From assembly GCA_964526035.1 (NCBI GenBank), contig CAZGKE010000133.1, positions 1 through 9,719 of the forward strand: 9,719 nucleotides of DNA, in the 5' to 3' direction. Below, piece after piece: positions 1 to 6,691 of the stretch. The notes under the pieces were generated by a model. The model worked only from the letters and a program-made list of their open reading frames with translations, had not been told where the DNA came from and did not search any database. The translations under genes were made by a program, and so were the position numbers. Numbering within the stretch: the first letter of the stretch is position 1; each line of letters opens with the position of its first letter. This DNA is from DAOMOD01 sp964526035 (GTDB taxonomy: Bacteria > Pseudomonadota > Gammaproteobacteria > Xanthomonadales > BPKI01).

Positions 1-363
1 GGCAGGAAGACACCGTTCGGCGCCATCCATTTCGGTTCCACCAGTCCGGCCATGGCCGAGGCGATCGAAGTGCTTGAAGGGCAGGGCATCCATCTCGACA
101 CCCTGCGTGTGCGTGCTTTCCCCTTCCCCGACAGCGTCGCCGAGTTCATCGCCGCGCACGAGCAGGTGTTCGTGGTGGAGCAGAACCGCGACGCCCAGCT
201 GCGCAGCCTGATCGTCAACGAGTTCGGCATCGACCCGGCGCGCTTGCAGGCAGTGCTGCACTACGACGGTACGCCCATCACTGCGCGCTTCATCGCCGGC
301 GAAATCGCCCAGCGCGCACGTGCGCTTCGACCTGATGCCCTAGGCAAGGAGCGCGTAGCATGA
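1..363 (+). CDS. korA: 2-oxoacid:ferredoxin oxidoreductase alpha subunit, C-terminal part (partial)
   Basis: The frame is open from base 1, so the gene begins upstream and only its last 120 codons are present. The ATG at 52 is internal: the preceding residues (GAIHFGSTSPA) continue the same conserved domain. The visible part is the C-terminal domain of the fused gamma/alpha subunit of 2-oxoacid:ferredoxin oxidoreductases. Recognisable stretches are VRAFPFPDSVAEFI, the VVEQNRDAQLRSL block and LHYDGTPITARFI, all typical of 2-oxoglutarate-type (KorA) enzymes. With the beta subunit the cytoplasmic enzyme oxidises a 2-oxoacid to acyl-CoA and CO2, reducing ferredoxin (family knowledge). The stop TGA (361-363) overlaps an ATG at 360. 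The beta subunit gene follows only after a 205-bp repeat block, whereas such pairs are usually nearly contiguous. Preference for 2-oxoglutarate over pyruvate is inferred from overall similarity only. Confidence 0.9.
   Translation, partial: GRKTPFGAIHFGSTSPAMAEAIEVLEGQGIHLDTLRVRAFPFPDSVAEFIAAHEQVFVVEQNRDAQLRSLIVNEFGIDPARLQAVLHYDGTPITARFIAGEIAQRARALRPDALGKERVA
346..351 (+). promoter_or_regulatory. Strong Shine-Dalgarno AAGGAG at the end of korA
   Basis: AAGGAG lies inside the last codons of the alpha subunit gene, eight bases before the ATG at 360, which overlaps the korA stop as ATGA. This is ideal spacing for coupled translation of a second operon gene. The korB start at 569 has no purine-rich site ahead of it (the upstream bases are C-rich: cacccccaaccccATG). 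The site therefore looks like the original korB ribosome binding site, now separated from korB by the repeat block. That history is an inference. Confidence 0.6.
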
Positions 364-374
364 GTCTTTCCCCT

Positions 375-520
375 GTAGGAGCGCACCCGTGCGCGACCGC
401 AGCGCCTCGGTCTCGCCTCACCCCCGCAGGAGCGCACCCGCGCTCGACCGCAGCGCCTCGTTCTCGCCTTACCCCTGTAGGAGCGCACCCGTGCGCGACC
501 GCTCCGCTGGCCTTCGCCTC
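375..520 (+). repeat. Three tandem 51-bp REP-type repeat units inside the kor operon
   Basis: Units start at 375, 426 and 477 (exact 51-bp period); the third degenerates after about 505. Each begins with a 5' GTAG (GCAG in unit 2) followed by GAGCGCACCCGTGCGC-like sequence and then gaccgcagcgcctcg…ctcgcct. The core is a short hairpin: GCGCAC/GTGCGC in units 1 and 3. In unit 2 changed bases instead allow GAGCGC-ACCC-GCGCTC. A GTAG-type tetranucleotide next to an imperfect palindrome is the hallmark of REP elements mobilised by RAYT (TnpA-REP) transposases; no RAYT gene is in the window. The period is a multiple of three, so an open frame of 70 codons runs 360-572 and ends at a TGA overlapping the korB ATG. 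Its product would be low-complexity Pro/Ala/Arg-rich sequence, and I do not regard it as a functional protein. Confidence 0.8.
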
Positions 521-568
521 AATCCCGGCTGATGCCCCGACGACCCGCACACCCGCACCCCCAACCCC

Positions 569-1624
569 ATGACCTACATCACCAAACCCGCCCTGCATCA
601 CCCCACGCTGCCGCAGAACAAGCTCTGCTACACGCGCCGCGACTACGAGGGCAAGATCTCCACGCTATGCGCCGGCTGCGGGCACGACTCGATCTCGGCG
701 GCCATCATCCAGGCCTGCTGGGAACTCGACATCGAGCCGCATCGCGTGGCCAAGCTCTCCGGCATCGGCTGCAGTTCGAAGACGCCCGACTACTTCCTCG
801 GCAACTCGCATGGCTTCAACACCGTGCACGGGCGCATGCCCTCGGTGCTCACCGGAGCCAATCTGGCCAACCGCGACCTGCTCTATTTCGGCGTCTCCGG
901 CGACGGCGACTCGGCTTCCATCGGCCTTGGCCAATTCGCCCACGCCATGCGCCGCGGCATCAACATGATCTACATCGTCGAGAACAACGGCGTGTACGGG
1001 CTGACCAAGGGCCAGTTCTCCGCCACCGCCGACCAGGGCTCCACCTCCAAGCGCGGGGTGGTCAACGCCGACAGCCCGATCGACATGATCGGCCTGGCCC
1101 TGCAGCTTGGCGCCAGCTTCGTTGCGCGCAGCTTCTCCGGCGACAAGCAGCAGCTGGTGCCGCTGATCAAGGCCGCCATCGCCCACAAGGGCGCCGCATT
1201 CCTGGATGTCATCAGTCCCTGCGTCGCCTTCAACAACCACCCCGGCAGCACCAAGAGCTATGACTACGTGCGTGAGCACAACGACGCGGTCAATCGCCTC
1301 GACGTGATCCCGACGCGTGAGACCATCACGGTCGACTATGCCGCCGGCGACGCCATCGACGTACCGCAGCACGACGGCAGCGTGCTGCGCCTGCGCAAGC
1401 TCGACCCCAACTACGACCCGCGCGACCGCATCGCCGCCATGAACTACGTGCAGGAACACCAGGCACGCGGCGAGGTGGTCACCGGGTTGCTCTATCTCGA
1501 TCCCGAGGCTGGCGATCTGCACGACAACATGAATACGCCACGGACGCCGCTCAATGCGCTTGGTGTGGCCGATCTGTGTCCGGGCGTCGACACGCTGGCG
1601 AAGATCAATGCGTCGTTGCGTTAG
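569..1624 (+). CDS. korB: 2-oxoacid (2-oxoglutarate):ferredoxin oxidoreductase beta subunit
   Basis: A complete 351-residue protein, the usual length for long KorB-type beta subunits. It carries thiamine diphosphate and one 4Fe-4S cluster, and passes electrons from 2-oxoacid decarboxylation to ferredoxin in the cytoplasm (family knowledge). Likely cluster ligands are visible: C34 and C37 in LCAGCGHDS, C68 in GIGCSSK and C218 in SPCVAFNNH. The TPP/Mg2+ motif is G111-D-G-D114 followed by ENN at 138-140 and GLTKGQ. The FNNHPGSTKSYDYVREHN stretch and a C-terminal extension of about 120 residues are typical of 2-oxoglutarate-type enzymes. The ATG at 569 is chosen because homologous sequence begins soon after it; there is no visible Shine-Dalgarno, and the ATG overlaps the TGA (570-572) of the open frame through the upstream repeats. 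It is probably co-transcribed with korA, and translation may rely on coupling through that frame (inference). Pyruvate as substrate is less likely but not excluded. Confidence 0.93.
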   Translation: MTYITKPALHHPTLPQNKLCYTRRDYEGKISTLCAGCGHDSISAAIIQACWELDIEPHRVAKLSGIGCSSKTPDYFLGNSHGFNTVHGRMPSVLTGANLANRDLLYFGVSGDGDSASIGLGQFAHAMRRGINMIYIVENNGVYGLTKGQFSATADQGSTSKRGVVNADSPIDMIGLALQLGASFVARSFSGDKQQLVPLIKAAIAHKGAAFLDVISPCVAFNNHPGSTKSYDYVREHNDAVNRLDVIPTRETITVDYAAGDAIDVPQHDGSVLRLRKLDPNYDPRDRIAAMNYVQEHQARGEVVTGLLYLDPEAGDLHDNMNTPRTPLNALGVADLCPGVDTLAKINASLR

Positions 1625-1638
1625 CTTCCCATTACTAG

Positions 1639-1796
1639 TGTGGTGTTCCGTAATTGGGTTGCCGAAATCGCGCTGCGGATTCGGCTCCGAGACAAGGCGC
1701 GAGGAGGAGGCATAGCAGCGCTATGGCGACGACGAGCAACGCGGTATCGGTGCTGAAGACCAAGTGAGTTCGGTAAGGTAGTTGCGGAACACCACA
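1639..1796. mobile_element. MITE-like element, 158 bp, with terminal inverted repeats
   Basis: The left end TGTGGTGTTCCGTAATT (1639-1655) and the inverted right end (1780-1796, read as TGTGGTGTTCCGCAACT on the other strand) match at 15 of 17 positions. Weaker complementarity continues inward for about 16 bases, including a shared CCGAA. A perfect hairpin CATAGC-AGC-GCTATG (1711-1725) lies at the exact centre, so the whole element is an imperfect palindrome. It has no coding capacity and would need a transposase in trans. I see no clear target-site duplication. It sits 14 bp after the korB stop, between the gene and the first terminator-like hairpin. The transposase family is not identified. 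Confidence 0.7.
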
Positions 1797-1830
1797 TTGG
1801 CTCCCAAGCACTCACGTCATGGGCAAGGCG

Positions 1831-1884
1831 CATTTCAAGTCGGACATCGGCTAGGCGCAGCCAAGCCGATGCCGAGTTCAAATG
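1831..1884. repeat. 54-nt imperfect palindrome (long hairpin)
   Basis: The arms 1831-1852 (CATTTCAAGTCGG…CATCGGCT) and 1864-1884 (AGCCGATGCCGAGTTCAAATG reversed) pair over about 19 positions, with one bulged A (1844), a C·C mismatch and a G·G mismatch. The 11-base loop contains a further GGC-GCA-GCC mini stem. No T tract follows, so it is not a standard intrinsic terminator. It could be another small repeat element or a processing/stability structure at the 3' end of the kor transcript. Function is unknown. Confidence 0.5.
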
Positions 1885-1909
1885 TAGGCTTCAACGAATT
1901 GGCAAGTAT

Positions 1910-1937
1910 CCCCCGGCAAAGCCGGGGGCTTTGCCGG
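1910..1937. terminator. GC-rich terminator-like hairpin with two exclusive folds
   Basis: CCCCCGGC-AAA-GCCGGGGG (1910-1928) is followed by CTTT. The same bases can instead form an 11-bp perfect stem, CCGGCAAAGCC-GGG-GGCTTTGCCGG (1913-1937). In the second fold the AAAGCC…GGCTTT arms resemble a bidirectional intrinsic terminator, though the T run is only three bases. It is the best candidate for ending the kor transcript, about 290 bp after korB. A related hairpin occurs at 2266-2286. Confidence 0.5.
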
Positions 1938-1945
1938 TGAGCACC

Positions 1946-2286
1946 TCGAAGGGTTCGATCAATCCATGTGCCGCCTGAAGGCGGCCGTGGTTGCTTCCTT
2001 CTCCCTCCGGGAGAAGGTGGCGCGAAGCGCCGGATGAGGGTTCGGCGAAACGACGGACTCCCGAACCATCTCGACGTCGCCGGACCCTCACCCCAAGCCC
2101 GTTGCCAGGCTCAGCTTCGCTTCGCCAAGCAACCCCCGGCCCTCGCGCATGCAGGCACGAGGGCGCTCTTCGACGCGCGAGCCAGTGGCTCGCCATCGCG
2201 CCTCATCGCCCCGCAGGGCGAGGGGCTTGAAGAACCGACTGCCGGACATGTCAAACAGCGACTGCCTCCCCGGCAGAGCCGGGGGG
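1946..2286. repeat. Hairpin-dense intergenic repeat mosaic upstream of the regulator gene
   Basis: I see no gene here but many perfect or near-perfect inverted repeats. They are TCGAA-GGG-TTCGA (1946-1958), GCCGCC-TGAA-GGCGGC (1970-1985), CCTTCTCCC-TCC-GGGAGAAGG (1997-2017), GGCGC-GAA-GCGCC (2019-2031), GCCCTCG/CGAGGGC (2139-2164), GCGAGCCA-G-TGGCTCGC (2177-2193), TCGCCC-CGCA-GGGCGA (2206-2221) and CCCCGGC-AGA-GCCGGGG (2268-2284). Arms 2032-2048 (ggatgagggttcggcga) and 2077-2093 are complementary at 15 of 17 positions. The 'gggagaagg…gatgaggg' wording is a common intergenic repeat style in Lysobacterales (recognised, not searched). Open frames across this stretch are low-complexity and overlap in several frames; I do not call them genes. 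Confidence 0.6.
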
Positions 2287-2407
2287 ACTCCTGCGTGCAC
2301 CCGCGTCCGCGTTGTGGGCCCCGGCGTGGGCGCTTGATCTCGCGTCGATGCACCCGGCGACTTCCGCTGTCGTATCCTTTGCGCTCATCGTTCCGGATGG
2401 ACAGCGC

Positions 2408-5400
2408 ATGACGGCAGCGTCGACCGTGCTCCTTGCTCTGGTGATGCAGTCCAGCGGCGTCGAGTCGCAGCAGTTCCTTGTGGATCACTGGACTTCGGCC
2501 GACGGCCTGCCTGTCAACAGCATCAATTCGCTGCACCTCAGCCCATCGGGCTACCTGTGGATGACAACCTTCGATGGCCTGGTCCGGTTCGACGGCCATC
2601 GTTTCGAGACCTTTGCCTCGATCGAGGCCGGGCATCGACTCGGCAGGCTGCTGGAGAGTCCGGATGGATTGCTCTGGGTCGGAAGCGACACGTGGCGGAT
2701 ATCGTCCTTCGACGGACGGAATTTCCGCAACTTCGGTGTCGTGGACGGCCTTCCGGGAAACACCGTGTTGCGGTTTCGCCTCGATTCGGCAGGCGTCCTG
2801 TGGACGATGGGCGATCGTGGCCTCGCCCGGCGTGTCGGCACGCGGTTCGAAGTGCCGATGGATATCGTCGGCTTGGGCATTCCGCGCGACTTCCTGCCGG
2901 TGGAGAACGAAGGGGTGTGGCTGGCGACGGATCTTGGCGTGCATCGGTGGCGCGGAGGTGAGTGGCGCACCTACGGCGCCGAGCATGGCGTTCCGTTGCC
3001 TGCCAACACGCTTGCGATGGACGCCGACGGTCGGCTATGGGTGGGCGGCGGCGCCCTGACCGTGCGCCAGGTAGACGAAGACCGTTTTGCAACTGCGACT
3101 GCGATATGCAACGCCCAGCGCATCGATTTCCTGGACGCAAATGTCGCCATGATCTGCGGCCATATGGCGATACACGGAGAGGTGGATGGGTCACTTCGCG
3201 TCAGTGAGCGTTCCACGCGCTATTTCGCAAGCGGCGGGGAGCTGCTGCTGGCGAGGTCAGCCGACGGAAGCCTCTGGCGCAACCGTATCGACGCCTTGAC
3301 CCGCGACGGGCAGGTCGTGTTCGAATCGGACTCGACCATCCACGACTTCGTCTTCGATGGTTCCGGTGCGGTCTGGGTCAGCACCGCGGCCGATGGACTG
3401 TTCCGCCTCCGGCCCCGACACATTGGCGCAGTGACCGAACTCGCCGGGCGTCGGCTCGGTGCCGTCTATGGCATGGCCGAAGCCGAGGACGGCGCGCTGT
3501 GGTTGGCGACCATGAACCAGGGCGTTGTGGTCATGGCCGCCGACGGCGAGGCGCGCTGGCTGTCGGAAGAGGAGAACGTTGTTCACCAGGGCATTCAGAC
3601 CATCTTCCTGGATGGTCCCGACCACGCCTGGGTCGGTTCATGCCGGATGGATCCGGATCAGGGTACGTGCGCCGTCGCGCAGGATCTGCCGGCCAGAGCC
3701 GGTCGCGGCAACGAGATCCGCGCCTTGCATCGCGACGCGGACGGCAGCCTCTGGGTTGGTGGATTGTCACTCTGGAGACAGTCGCCCGAGGGCACGTGGG
3801 AGTCTCCAGAGTCCGGCCTGTCGACCGGCGATTCCGGACACGTACGCGTCATTCTCGAGACCTCAGACGGAACGCTGTGGTTCGGTACCCGCGGCGACGG
3901 CCTGTTGCGGCGCGCCCGCGACGGCACATTCCATCTGTTCAATCGCCGCGATGGCCTGGCAAGCAACGCCGTACGTGGGCTGCTTCTCGATCGCGACGAC
4001 CAGATCTGGGTGGCCACCGAGGACCTTGGCCTGTGCCGGATGCGTGATCCAGAGGCGATCCGACCGCAGATCGCCTGTCTCAACACGTCCCACGGGCTCT
4101 GGTCAAACAGCCTGCACCGGGTGCTGGTCGACGACGACGACCGCTTCTGGATCAACAGCAATCATGGCGTGTTCGCCGTTGCAAGACAGGCGCTGAACGA
4201 CGTGATGGATGGCCGTTCGGCGCGCGTCCATCCGCTGGTCTTCACCGAACGCGACGGCTTGCCTGATCGCGAAGGCAATGGTGGCGTGCAACAGGCCGGA
4301 CTGCGCCTGCGCGACGGCCGGATTGCGTTTCCCACCCAGAACGGCGTCGCCCTGATCGATCCGGCGAAGCTTCGCGCCGCGGCAGAACCGGTGCGCGCCG
4401 TCTTCGAAGAGATCGAACTTCCCGACGGGCGTCGCCTGGGTTCCCGATCGCCAGTGCTTCTTGAGCGCGGCGAGCGAAGTCTGGCGTTGCGCTATACCGG
4501 GCTGTCGCCAGCCTTTCCCGCGCCGGTCTACTTCCGCTACCGACTGCTGCCGGACGAACGCTGGACCGAACTGGGCGACGCGCGCCGGATACCCCTGAGC
4601 CGCTTGCCGCCCGGACAGCACACGCTGGAGCTGATGGCCTTCGAAAGCGGCGGCAGCGCAGGCCCACCCGCGCAGATCGCGCTCACGCTGCCGCCCTACC
4701 TCCACGAGACGGCGGCTTTTCGCATCGCCGTGCCGCTGTTTCTGGCGTGTCTTGCCCTGGCCTGGCTGATGCGTGAGCGTCGACTGGGGCGAGAGCGTCG
4801 CGACCAGCTCGAAGTGACCGTGGCCGAGCGCACTGAGGACTTGCGGGGAGCGCTCGACACCGTGAACTCCCAACGCGACGAGATCGAACGTCTTGCGAAC
4901 GCCAAGACCCGTTTCTTCGCAAACGTCAGTCACGAGCTACGAACACCGCTGACGTTGATCAGCGGCCCGCTGCGCGATGCCGAACGGGGCGCTCCCCTGA
5001 CTCAGCGAAACCAACGCCTGATGCTCGGCAACGCGCAACGTCTGGAGCGTCTGGTGACGCAGCTTCTCGACCTCGAGCGCATCGATGCCGGCTGCTTTCC
5101 CCTGCACCGGCAGCCGGGCGACCTGTGCGCCCTGGTGCGCGAAACGGTCGACGCCTTCCTGCCGCTGGCGGCACAGCAAGGGGTTGCGATCGGCGCGGAT
5201 CTGCACGGCGATCCGCTCAGTATCGATTTCGATGCCGACCAGATGGCGCGTCTGCTTGGCAATCTCCTCTCAAATGCCCTGAAGTTCACGCCTTCCGGTG
5301 GGCGGATCGACGTCTGTCTGGAAGACTCCGTGGACCGCGTGCAAATCGTTGTCGCCGATACCGGCCCCGGCGTTCCGGAGGAAGCGCGCGAACGCATTTT

Positions 5401-6523
5401 CGACCGTTTCAGCCAGGTTGGTTCCGAGGCGACCCGGTCACGCGAGGGCGCGGGGCTGGGGCTGGCCGTCTGCCGCGAAATCGCGCATCTGCACGGCGGG
5501 CACCTTTGGGCGGAGGGCAACGCCGGTGGCGGCGCGCGTTTCGTGCTTGATCTGCCTCGCGACGAGTCGCCCTCGCTGGCGATCGATCGCGAATCGATGG
5601 TCGACCTGATTGTCGAACGCGATTCGATGTCCCCGACATCGGCCACCCAGGAGCGCGCGTCAAGTGCCGAGCGCACCGACGATGAAGAAATCGGCTCGCC
5701 GCACCCCGCCGCGACCGACAACGATGGCGCCGGAACCGATGGCGTCCCGGCAACGGCTCGTCGCCGCATCCTGGTTGCCGAGGATCACCCCGACCTTCGC
5801 GCCTATATCGTTGCGGCCCTCGCGCACGAGCATGAGTTGATGGAAGCCGAAGACGGAGAGGCGGCCCTGATACTGGCACGCCAGGCGCTTCCCGACCTGG
5901 TCATCTCGGACGTGATGATGCCGCGTCGCGATGGCTTCGGGTTGGCTCGGGCGCTGCGCGCTACGCCTGAAACCGCCGGCATCCCGCTGATTTTCCTCAC
6001 CGCACGTGCCGGCGTCGGCGACGAGATCGAGGGCCTTGCGAGCGGCGCCGACCAATACCTGCGCAAACCGTTCGATACGGCGCTGCTGCGCGCCCACGTG
6101 GCCGCTGCCCTGCATGCTGTCGAGCGTCTGCGGCGACGCTTCGCCGTGAAGGCATCGCACGCCCCGGCGCCGGAGCGGAACGCCGCTGCGAACCCGCGCG
6201 GCGACGCCGACCGTCGCTTCCTGGAAGCTGCCGAGCGCTGGTTCGAGCGCCACCTGCACGACGAGTCCGCCACGGTGCAGGGGATGGCTGCCGCACTCCA
6301 CGTCTCGCATGCCACGCTCGGCCGGCGTTTCGCCCGGCTGGAAGGCGAATCTCCGCAGTCGGCGCTGCGCCGTCGCAGGCTGGACCGTGCTCGTGCTTTG
6401 CTCGAAGACGGCGAGGGCTCGGTTTCGGAAGTCGCCTACGCCGTCGGCTATGCCAGCCTCGCAGCCTTCTCGCGCGCCTTTCGCGAACACCACGGTCACG
6501 CGCCGAGCCAGGCGGTCTTCTAG
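2408..6523 (+). CDS. Hybrid sensor histidine kinase/response regulator with AraC-type DNA-binding domain (HTCS-like)
   Basis: A 1371-residue one-protein two-component system. About 14 blade motifs of the G-x-LW-[VMIL] type (GYLWMTT, GLLWVGS, GSLWVGG, GTLWFGT, DQIWVAT and others) cover residues about 25-680, suggesting two seven-bladed periplasmic Reg_prop propellers. A Y_Y_Y domain follows (about 690-768), then one membrane helix (773-788) and a coiled-coil linker. HisKA has phosphoacceptor H842 in NVSHELRTPL. The ATPase shows an N box (N952-K959), G1 DTGPGV (984-989) and G2 GAGLGL (1014-1019). A 70-residue acidic Ser/Thr-rich linker leads to a receiver with E1125/D1126, phosphoacceptor D1168, T1198 and K1220. 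Two helix-turn-helices end the protein (about 1270-1371). All catalytic residues look intact. It should sense a periplasmic ligand, often a glycan in Bacteroidetes relatives, and control transcription. The chosen ATG gives a hydrophobic export segment (STVLLALVM), but its n-region lacks a positive charge and the Shine-Dalgarno is weak; an in-frame ATG at 2348 is an alternative, and the frame opens at a TTG at 2312. Confidence 0.93.
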   Translation: MTAASTVLLALVMQSSGVESQQFLVDHWTSADGLPVNSINSLHLSPSGYLWMTTFDGLVRFDGHRFETFASIEAGHRLGRLLESPDGLLWVGSDTWRISSFDGRNFRNFGVVDGLPGNTVLRFRLDSAGVLWTMGDRGLARRVGTRFEVPMDIVGLGIPRDFLPVENEGVWLATDLGVHRWRGGEWRTYGAEHGVPLPANTLAMDADGRLWVGGGALTVRQVDEDRFATATAICNAQRIDFLDANVAMICGHMAIHGEVDGSLRVSERSTRYFASGGELLLARSADGSLWRNRIDALTRDGQVVFESDSTIHDFVFDGSGAVWVSTAADGLFRLRPRHIGAVTELAGRRLGAVYGMAEAEDGALWLATMNQGVVVMAADGEARWLSEEENVVHQGIQTIFLDGPDHAWVGSCRMDPDQGTCAVAQDLPARAGRGNEIRALHRDADGSLWVGGLSLWRQSPEGTWESPESGLSTGDSGHVRVILETSDGTLWFGTRGDGLLRRARDGTFHLFNRRDGLASNAVRGLLLDRDDQIWVATEDLGLCRMRDPEAIRPQIACLNTSHGLWSNSLHRVLVDDDDRFWINSNHGVFAVARQALNDVMDGRSARVHPLVFTERDGLPDREGNGGVQQAGLRLRDGRIAFPTQNGVALIDPAKLRAAAEPVRAVFEEIELPDGRRLGSRSPVLLERGERSLALRYTGLSPAFPAPVYFRYRLLPDERWTELGDARRIPLSRLPPGQHTLELMAFESGGSAGPPAQIALTLPPYLHETAAFRIAVPLFLACLALAWLMRERRLGRERRDQLEVTVAERTEDLRGALDTVNSQRDEIERLANAKTRFFANVSHELRTPLTLISGPLRDAERGAPLTQRNQRLMLGNAQRLERLVTQLLDLERIDAGCFPLHRQPGDLCALVRETVDAFLPLAAQQGVAIGADLHGDPLSIDFDADQMARLLGNLLSNALKFTPSGGRIDVCLEDSVDRVQIVVADTGPGVPEEARERIFDRFSQVGSEATRSREGAGLGLAVCREIAHLHGGHLWAEGNAGGGARFVLDLPRDESPSLAIDRESMVDLIVERDSMSPTSATQERASSAERTDDEEIGSPHPAATDNDGAGTDGVPATARRRILVAEDHPDLRAYIVAALAHEHELMEAEDGEAALILARQALPDLVISDVMMPRRDGFGLARALRATPETAGIPLIFLTARAGVGDEIEGLASGADQYLRKPFDTALLRAHVAAALHAVERLRRRFAVKASHAPAPERNAAANPRGDADRRFLEAAERWFERHLHDESATVQGMAAALHVSHATLGRRFARLEGESPQSALRRRRLDRARALLEDGEGSVSEVAYAVGYASLAAFSRAFREHHGHAPSQAVF

Positions 6524-6620
6524 ACCCATGTGAGAGTCACCCAGGCTTTGGCCGGGGATGCTTGCTTCAAGCCTGCCCGAGTCGCGGCGGATGGCCAGTT
6601 TCCAGTGTCCCGCGCCGATC

Positions 6621-6662
6621 TGCGCAATTGCGCAAAGCCTTTGCGCGATTGCGCAAAGCATT
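6621..6662. promoter_or_regulatory. Two tandem 21-bp repeats, candidate operator
   Basis: Units 6621-6641 and 6642-6662 are identical at 19 of 21 positions. Each contains TGCGC[A/G]ATTGCGCAAAGC. Overlapping perfect inverted repeats arise: TGCGCAATTGCGCA (6621-6634), GCGCAAAG-C-CTTTGCGC (6630-6646) and CTTTGCGC-GATT-GCGCAAAG (6639-6658). A further TGCGCA lies at 6675-6680. Direct repeats at 21-bp spacing (two helical turns) suit a dimeric AraC-family regulator, and the preceding gene ends in such a domain. The site is about 200 bp before the next gene, which makes it a plausible activator site for that gene. I could not find a convincing -35/-10 pair beside it. Function is inferred. Confidence 0.5.
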
Positions 6663-6691
6663 TCGGCGCAGCGGTGCGCAGACTGGTTCGC

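Noticed and set aside
52..363. ATG at 52 as the start of a separate 103-residue gene
   Set aside because: The frame is open to base 1 and the residues before it belong to the same conserved alpha-subunit domain; this is the 3' end of a longer gene.
375..520. CRISPR array
   Set aside because: The 51-bp units are contiguous and similar along their full length, with no unique spacers, and the core is a REP palindrome.
360..572. 70-codon frame between korA and korB as a real protein gene
   Set aside because: It is made of three REP units and gives low-complexity repeats. Its possible role as a translated leader is kept as a finding, not as a protein.
665..1522. Long minus-strand frame opposite korB
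   Set aside because: It is a shadow of GC-biased codons in korB; the plus-strand protein has full family motifs and conserved cysteines.
2312..2407. TTG at 2312 (or ATG at 2348) as start of the regulator
   Set aside because: TTG 2312 follows repeat sequence without a Shine-Dalgarno and would bury the export signal. ATG 2348 remains possible but has no ribosome site; ATG 2408 puts the hydrophobic segment at the N-terminus.
1968..2411. 147-codon plus-strand frame and overlapping frames in the intergenic mosaic
   Set aside because: They run through hairpin repeats in several frames at once, with low-complexity products and no recognisable domain.
6543..6574. Intrinsic terminator after the regulator (AGGCTT…AAGCCT, or GCTTG-CTT-CAAGC)
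   Set aside because: The stems are only 5-6 bp, one with a 20-base loop, and no T tract follows.
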